Below, piece by piece: positions 20,668 to 27,692 of a stretch of 27,692 nt of DNA. Where the stretch lies: positions 1 to 27,692 of the forward strand of contig ASPP01024156.1 of the NCBI GenBank assembly GCA_000512085.1, written 5' to 3'. Made by a program: the position numbers and the translations under genes. Position 1 is the stretch's first letter. Every line of letters begins with the position of its first letter. The notes beneath the pieces are model-generated. The model did no database searches. It was not told the DNA's origin and worked only from the letters and a program-made list of their open reading frames with translations. Origin of the DNA: Reticulomyxa filosa (lineage: Eukaryota; Foraminifera; Reticulomyxidae).

Positions 20668-23600
20668 ATGATTTGGTTCTTAACTTTTTGGTCAATCGTT
20701 GTTTGGTTGACCCGTATTTGCAGTTTTCCTTAAAAATTTTTACATTTTTGTTTTTTTTCTCAGTTTTTTTGAAAATTATTTTTACACCTTAAAAAAAAAA
20801 GTGAGTGAAACATCAAATTTACCTGAATCTGAAATGAATGCATTATTATGTTTTTATAATGCAACTCATGGATTGGATTGGAATATTTCATCAAATGATG
20901 GATGTTCATTTGAAGGAATAACTTGTGATTCAGAAAATGGACAATCAACTATTATTAGAATTATTTTAATACGTCAAAATTTGTTTGGAAAAATACCCAG
21001 TTGTATATCAAATTTTACTAATTTACAACAATTAGTTTTGGCAGAAAATTTTTTGAATGGTTCTATCCCTCCTGAAATTTGGTATATACGTCTTCATTAA
21101 AAAAAAAGTTTTTTTTAATATACCCTTATTATTACATTTTTTGTAAAAAATAGCCAACTTTCAAAGCTGGATTTATTAGTATTGGAATTTAATAAGTTTT
21201 TATTTATTTATTTCTCTCTCTCTTTTCATTGAAAAGTATTTTTTTTTATAAAAATAAATAAATAGACTGACAGGAACAATACCATTAGAAATTGGTAATT
21301 TAACATCTCTACAAGAATTACATTTAAAACGAAATAAGTTTTGACAAAAAATTATAAAATTATTTATTCTTATTTATATTATAATATATAAATTTTTAAA
21401 AAAGAATAAATGGAAGTATTCCAACAACAATCGGAAATCTAAAAAATTTAATAGTATTGGATTTGGCAATGAATCAGTTAAATTGATTAATAAGATATTT
21501 TCTTTTAAAAAAATTATTATTATTATTATTTTTTTTTTTGTGGAGAATAGTTTGACAGGTATAATACCATCAGAAATTGGCAAATTAATTAATTTACAAG
21601 AGTTGTACATGGATGAAATAAAGTTAAGATACATGTACTATGTATACATATATACATATTCGTAGTTTTTTTTGTTTTTTTCAATATTATTAGAACCTTG
21701 AGTGGTACAATTCCACCAGAAATTGGTAATTTGACCAATTTACGATATTTAATGTTGACAGAGACTCAGTTAAGTAATGATAAATGAATTATATAACATG
21801 TAAATTAGTTTGTTTTTTTATATGATAAAAGAATAAGTGGTAGTATACCTCCTGAAATTGGTAATTTAACGCAGTTGTTAATACTTGATTTATTCAAAAA
21901 TCAGTTAAAAAAAATATATAAATAAATACATATATGTACATATACGCATATATATATACTATTTATCTATTTTATATATTAATAAAAGATTGAATGGAAG
22001 TATTCCTAAAACAATTGGAAATTTAATAAATCTAAGAAAATTACATTGGCATGCAAATGAGTTGAGTTGTTTTACTAATAATTAATTACTCATTATTATT
22101 ATTGAATATTATATAGATTAACTGGAAGTGTTCCTTCAGAAATTGGCCGTATGTCTGAATTAGATTCAATATTCTTATATAATAATCAGTTTAATTTTAA
22201 TATTAAAAAAACATTTAAGATAATACAATTTTTTATTGTTGTTAAAATAATTGAAAAGTTTAACTGGTCCTGTACCAAAAGAAATTGGAAATTTAACAAA
22301 ATTAAAAGTATTAGATATAAGTTTGAATAAGTTAATTTTTAATTTTTTTTTGTAAATAAACAAATATAATATAATTGATTTTATGAAATTGATTGACTAG
22401 TTTGACCGGTACACTACCAACAGAAATTGGAAATTTAACAAATTTAAGATTTTTAGCATTTGGTCCAAATAAGTTAAGTTTAATTACAATTTATAAAATA
22501 TAAAATATAAAATATAAAATATAAAATATAAAATATAATATAAATATAAAATAAGTTTAAGTGGTACAATTCCACCAGAAATTGGAAATTTGATCAATAT
22601 TCGATTTTTGGATTTGAGTGAAAATTCGTTAATTTAAATAAATAAATATATGTATATTAATTATATCTTTTTTATTTGTTTATAGATTTTATGGTACAAT
22701 ACCAAATACAATTGGAAATTTAACTGATTTAATTTCTTTACTTTTAAATCAAAATAAATTAATTGGTACAATACCAGTAGAAATTGGAAATTGTTGGAAT
22801 TTATCTATTTTGGAATTATCCCGAAATTGGTTAACTGGAACAATACCATCTGAAATTGGTAATTTACAAGAATTACAGTTTTTAATTTTAGAAAAAAATG
22901 AACTTAATGGTACAATACCAAAAGAGATTGAAAATTTATGGTTTTTACAATATTTAATATTGGGTTATAATAAGTTATGAAAAGTATATAATATATAAAT
23001 ATACATAATATTTACAACATTTGCATTTACATGTATAAATATATAGATTAACTGGTGAATTACCACAATTAGATATATTATCATTTTTAACACTTATTGA
23101 TCTTAATAATAATATGTTAACTGGAACTCTTCCATTTCCTGATTCTTATAATTGGGATAATTTAATTATGCTTTCTTTAGAAAAAAATATGTTGAATGGA
23201 AATTTACCAAAATTACCTAATAAAATGTATTCTACATTAATTATAACATTGCATATGAATAAATTTTCAGATCAAAATTTACATAATTGGTTAAATGAAT
23301 TATTTCAAAAAGCACCAGAATTACAAATATTATCTATTTATAATAATCCACATTTAACAGGATATCTTCCAAATAGTATATATAATACTAATATTGTAAT
23401 GTTTCTTGCACATGGATGTGAAATTAATGGAATATTACCATGGAATAATAGTCAAGGAAATATTCAATTTGCTACATTATTACAAAATCGTTTATCTGGT
23501 GCAATGCCAAATAATTTAATTCAAACAACTGATGTAAAAAATATAAGTAATGTTACTTTTATTTATAATGATTCAATAATGATATTATCATTTAATATTA

Positions 23601-25540
23601 ATACTAAATTAAAAAATGGATTATATTTATTAGGTAATAGATTTTCAGAAAGTAAACAATGGTATGAAATATTTAATAATAAAGAATTACCAACATATGT
23701 ATCATATGATGAAAAAAATGCAAAAAATTTATATATTACAAAAGGAATTAATTTTATTGATATGATAATAACTGGATTTATTATAATAATTATATTATTT
23801 TTATTTTTACGAAAATTAAGAAGATATTTATTTATTAAACAATTTTGTGGTAATAATATAATATGTTTTAAAATTCAAAAACTTCCAAATCATATTGGAT
23901 TTAAACAAATGAAAATAATATTAAAATGGTTTAATAATTTATTTACAGCAATAATTATTAGTTGTTTAATAATAATATATATATTAAATACAACATATTA
24001 TAAAAAAGGATATTTATTATCTCATTTTTCATTAGCATATTTTGAAAATCCATCATTAATTATTACAATATTATTAATAATTATTATTTTATTATCTAAT
24101 ATTATTATTTTAATATATGCATTTAAATGGATAATTAATCCTCCATTTATTATAAATAATAATAATAATGATAATAATAATTCAATAAATTTATTTACTT
24201 GGCAAAAAGGAATAACATTATTTTTATTATTTTTAGGATGGATTTTAATTGTTATAATTGTATTATTATATTTTGCATTTGAATCATTACCAAACAATAA
24301 TACATTACACATATCATCAAATTTAATTTATACAATTCAAGGAATAATGTCATTAGCATTATCTTTACATAATTCTTTAATAGCGCCAAATCTTTCAATT
24401 TATACAATTGAATTTATATTTTATATTATAAATATTCAAAATCGTAAAATTATTCAAAAATTATATAGTTATGTAGCATTATTTTTACAAACATTGGTAT
24501 GTATTATAATACCACTTATTTTTGCATCATATTTTTATAATAATTGTGGTAGACATTGGATATATTATTGGGAGACTTGTTCTGGAAAAGATTCTAATGA
24601 AGCTATTGTTAGTTATCATTGGATTTTTTATGATATTGGTTTAGTTTGGTATATAGACAAAAATGTAGCAGTATTAAATTGGGGCGATTTATGTCAATAT
24701 CAAAATTTTCAATTTTAGTTATGTTATATATACATATATATAATAAATATACATATATATGTATACATAATATATCTTTCTTAGATTCATGTATTCGTGA
24801 AATTTTAGAAAAATGGGGAAATATTATGGTAGCTAAAATGGCAATTAATATCTTTTTACCATGGATTCGTTTACCTAATATTCGTGCTTTTTTATTTCAA
24901 TGTAAATCATTACAATTCTTAGCTGGATCAAATGAATTAAATTTTGAAACTGTAGGATTATTTGTTAATGTAGAATTAGTAATATTATTAGGATTATTTT
25001 GTCCTTTAATTGTACCATTATGTGCTATGGCAATTATATCTAATATCTTAAATTTTCAATATTTATTAAATATAAAATCTAAACATTTATCATCTTTACA
25101 AGAAAATCTTATTGAAAAAGATCATCATATTTATAAATTATCTGATGAAATACCTGCATTTCCAATATCAATATTAATTATTCCATTTTTATTTCAACAA
25201 ATTATTTGGACATTATCTGGTGCATTAAGTAATAATATTTATTCTCATTTAATCAAAAATATATTTGGTTATGCATTTATTATTATTGATATTTGTTTCA
25301 TAATTATTGTTATTATTGTAAAATATTTTTATGGAATACAAATACAACAATACAGTTTATTTTATTTATTATAAATAAATATATTTATATATACATATTT
25401 TTTTTGTTTATATAAAATAAATCATAGAAACATCTGAAAATAAATTAACATTAAGTAGTATTGAACAAGATCAAATATTATATGATGAAACAGAATATCA
25501 TCAAATGCAACCAATGGAAACACTAAAAAAGGAACTTTAA
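20668..25540 (+). CDS. LRR multi-pass membrane receptor-like protein (17 exons)
   Basis: Proposed exons: 20668-20722, 20802-21081, 21154-21195, 21266-21337, 21405-21476, 21551-21622, 21694-21768, 21832-21903, 21989-22060, 22117-22188, 22259-22330, 22401-22472, 22556-22627, 22686-22973, 23047-24692, 24785-25354, 25428-25540. They sum to 3717 nt (1238 aa) with every phase consistent. Exon 1 is a signal peptide (MIWFLTFWSIVVWLT). Exon 2 has a plant-type LRR cap (ALLCFYNAT...W...C...GITC). About 20 LRRs follow with the plant-like consensus LTGTIPxEIGNLTNLxxLxL. From about residue 697 there are about nine hydrophobic helices, a conserved-looking Cys/Trp-rich loop (NNCGRHWIYYWETCSG) and an acidic cytoplasmic tail (LSSIEQDQILYDETEYHQMQ). 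No kinase domain is present. Topology suggests an extracellular ligand-binding ectodomain on a polytopic membrane base. The donor of intron 1 (20714 or 20723) and that of intron 15 (GTCAAT, 24693) are the least certain. Confidence 0.8.
22492..22533 (+). repeat. (TATAAAA)6 heptamer tandem repeat in LRR-gene intron 12
   Basis: Six exact heptamers followed by degenerate copies fill most of the 83-nt intron between exons 12 and 13. Confidence 0.9.
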
Positions 25541-25859
25541 GTAAAAAAAATTGATTTCAATTATTGCAAATATGTAGTATAATATTCAATCAATTTTAAA
25601 TATTTTTCAAAAAATCATTCATGTAAATGTATATAATTCAATATAAAATAAATAAAAAATAATTCAAAATTATTATCATTTCCCATGCTCATCTGTTTCA
25701 GCGCATCGTTTTTCAGAAGTTGAACGAAAAACCTCTGAAGTAGGTTTTTTTTTTGTGTTGTTTCTTGTCAAAACAAGAGTTAAGAACAACAGTTTCAATA
25801 TCATATGATTGAGCAAAGCATTCCTGGCGAACGGAAAGAGAATGGGTAGGTAGACTCAG
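25541..25859. other. Spacer between LRR gene and gene A relic
   Basis: This is AT-rich DNA becoming less so from 25680. The 25740-25860 part is loosely similar to the 5' flank and start of gene A (CTTGTCAAAA, then a short ATG frame that soon stops), so the relic probably begins here. Confidence 0.4.
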
Positions 25860-26971
25860 TTAAAACAACCTCTGTGATGGCGATAATTTTTAGTGGGACG
25901 TTTCATTCGTATTTGATAGCTTTTCTGATGATTAATGGCAAATCATTAGCGAGATCGATGGACACAATTGACTTATACATATTGTGCATATATATAATAT
26001 TTTCATTTGTTTTCTTTTTTGTTTGGATATGTGATTTGAGCAAATACGAAAATATCTTGATACATATATCTTCAAAAGGATTTCCTTCCACTTCGAAGTA
26101 TAAAAGCACCAGTATACGTAGACAGTAGATTATTACACCTACTTGAAAGTTAATGTTCACATTAAAAAAAATAAAAAAAATAAAAAAATTGTTTCCAATT
26201 TAAGTCCCTCTAAGTTTGATTAATCCCTTTCACAGGATTGAGGGAAAAAAAAAATCCCTTATGTTGCACTCCAAATAATAGATTCTCAGACTTCTGATGT
26301 TGAGCTGCAACATGATACCATCATAGCAAATGTTTTTGAAGTTGAAACGTACCGTAAATTAACCGAACGAGTAAATTGCTACAAAGCGTTGTTAAAGTAC
26401 GTTGATTTAGATACTGCCCCTTTGATTCTGGAGTATATTCCCCTCAATGTCTACGAAGCAGCACCCACACAAAAGGGCAAAATACGTTTCGAAACCAATT
26501 CTGTTAGCTACTTTGATAAATGTAAGAAATGGAAATTGGACCCTCACCATCGGAAACGCTGCGTTAGTTTGCTGATGTTGTTTTTCTTTGACTATTTTTT
26601 GGGATCTGTTGCGGTTTTGCACTTCAGGGATTGGCCGTATATCATTCCTGAAGAGATGAGATGCGTCAATGTGGAAAATAGTTGTATTAGAAACATATAA
26701 AGTTGGACAAAGTAAAATTTGGTAAATGGAAAATCAGACCTTAATAGAAAATCCTAATGTCTGTTTTAAAATGAAAATTGATAGCACCAACGATATTACA
26801 ATCGTTAAAATAAGAGGTATCGCAGTTTATCATGTCCTTTCATTTATTGGAATTTTTATTTGTGTGCCTATCATCATACTGTGTTCACAAAAAAGAGGTA
26901 ATGTTACAAATTACGACTGCTGTGGTCGTAAAATGTCGTGCCTAGTGTACGCAGGCCAAACGACAACTTAA
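25860..26971 (+). pseudogene. Decayed copy of gene A
   Basis: Three collinear blocks match gene A. FHSYLIAFLMINGKS (about 25900-25940) corresponds to FHLYLVAFLILEGKS. YVDLDTAPLILEYIPL and FFDYFLGSVAVLHFRDWPY (about 26398-26640) correspond to its middle part. NQTLIENPNVCFKM (about 26730-26770) corresponds to its C-terminal ectodomain and last helix. Relative to gene A about 0.5 kb is missing between 26030 and 26080, covering most membrane helices. About 0.29 kb is missing near 26695, covering part of the ectodomain and the last intron. A TAA interrupts the frame at about 26721 just before the NQT sequon, and the start is lost. It cannot encode the full protein; expression of a fragment (26389-26700 or 26726-26971) is possible but unsupported. 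Confidence 0.75.
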
Positions 26972-27692
26972 CGTTACTTGTTTGTCTTCAAATTGTAAAT
27001 GGGGGCATATCTAAGAATAAATAAATAAACGTATATATTTTCTTTTGATGGAAAGTAAATACTGACAAAAGAATACGCTTATTGCATAAATTGTTGTTTA
27101 TCTGTACATACAATCAACAGATAAAAAATCCTCCTAAGATAAACTCATATCAGCACTCATATATTTGTTCATGAAAAATTAATATTTATTCAAATAATAT
27201 CTATGTATCGTGGAAAACCAAAAATGTATTTGATTTTTAATAAAAGTGTAGAAAACCGTGAAAAAATCGTTCTTTTTTGAAAATTATAAGAAAAACGAAT
27301 GGCTCGTATATTAAAAGATAAAAACATTACAAGCTTTATTTTGGTTTTTTTTTGTGTATTATGCCTGTAGGGCAAGTCCCTACTACAGATTACAAACTCT
27401 GAAAGAGTTGATAAGCCCCCAGTTAATTAAACTTTATGGTTTTTTTATGTTATAATTTAAATTAAATTTAATTTTTTTACTTTTATAAAAATAAAATTTC
27501 TGTTGAAAAAAGAATTTAAATTTTCAAATACAGAAGATAAAAAAGAAAGTTGACACTTAAAATGCCACCTTATAGAGATGATTGTGTTTCTCCATGAAAA
27601 AACAACACTTAATCAAAATTTTTTTTTATTTAAAAAAATATCTACGAATCGTGTAGTTTTTAAATATCATTTTGGTTTTTTATTAAGTCTTT
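26972..27692. other. AT-rich right-hand flank
   Basis: No gene is recognised. It contains dispersed repeat copy 2 and a further short relative near 27640 (ATATCTACGAATCGTG), plus an inverted match of the GC-rich word seen at about 14250 (GGGCAAGTCCC at 27370-27380). Confidence 0.45.
27193..27255 (+). repeat. Dispersed repeat copy 2 (downstream of gene A relic)
   Basis: Same orientation and order of words as 9193-9255: ATATCTATGTATCG, CCAAAAATGTA, TTGATTTTTAATAAAAGTG. In copy 1 the element precedes gene A. Here it follows the relic, so it may be the upstream flank of another gene A copy beyond the window. Confidence 0.45.

Noticed and set aside
26389-26971. Functional small membrane-protein genes
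   Set aside because: They are collinear fragments of gene A separated by a stop and large deletions, so a relic is the simpler reading.

Overview
This is eukaryotic nuclear DNA from a protist. The genes are split by short AT-rich introns, spacers are full of poly-A/T runs and simple repeats, and proteins carry poly-Asn and poly-Ser tracts. The gene set fits a foraminiferan (Rhizaria) such as Reticulomyxa filosa: a kinase with an HLDLSLEN catalytic loop, a NACHT/pentapeptide/WD40 protein with near-identical WD units, and a plant-like LRR membrane protein. The organism is inferred from family resemblance, not from a database search. I see no bacterial operon, CRISPR array, rRNA, tRNA, transposase or reverse transcriptase.

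Layout. Positions 1-586 (minus strand) hold the N-terminal part of a PAPS-dependent sulfotransferase that runs off the left edge. It is divergent from a four-exon protein kinase (1186-3203). Next come a zinc-finger-like multi-pass membrane protein (3803-5941) and a four-exon phosphatidylinositol synthase (6188-7437). This left third is the most GC-rich part and looks like housekeeping genes. After a 2 kb AT-rich spacer the right two thirds are dominated by membrane and sensor proteins: a multi-pass glycoprotein (gene A, 9436-11418), a seven-transmembrane receptor candidate in three exons (12225-13597), a very large STAND protein (14462-19589), a 17-exon LRR multi-pass receptor-like protein (20668-25540), and a decayed copy of gene A (25860-26971).

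Most interesting are two proteins. The STAND protein has a zinc ribbon, a RelA/SpoT-like nucleotidyltransferase domain, a NACHT NTPase, pentapeptide repeats and 15 WD40 units. Its reading frame is broken twice, each time by -1 in an A-rich run. The LRR protein has a signal peptide and about 20 LRRs of 24 residues, many encoded by single 72-nt exons with phase-2 introns, followed by about nine transmembrane helices and a cytoplasmic tail. Together with the 7TM protein these look like a local concentration of cell-surface and cytosolic sensing genes; a joint function is inference only.

Gene models were built by hand from protein similarity, splice dinucleotides and phase. Two separate genes (kinase intron 1, PI synthase intron 2) need a GC-AG intron with the same CAG|GCAAT donor. 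Gene A exon joins, the exon 2/3 join of the 7TM gene and the sulfotransferase 5' end remain uncertain.
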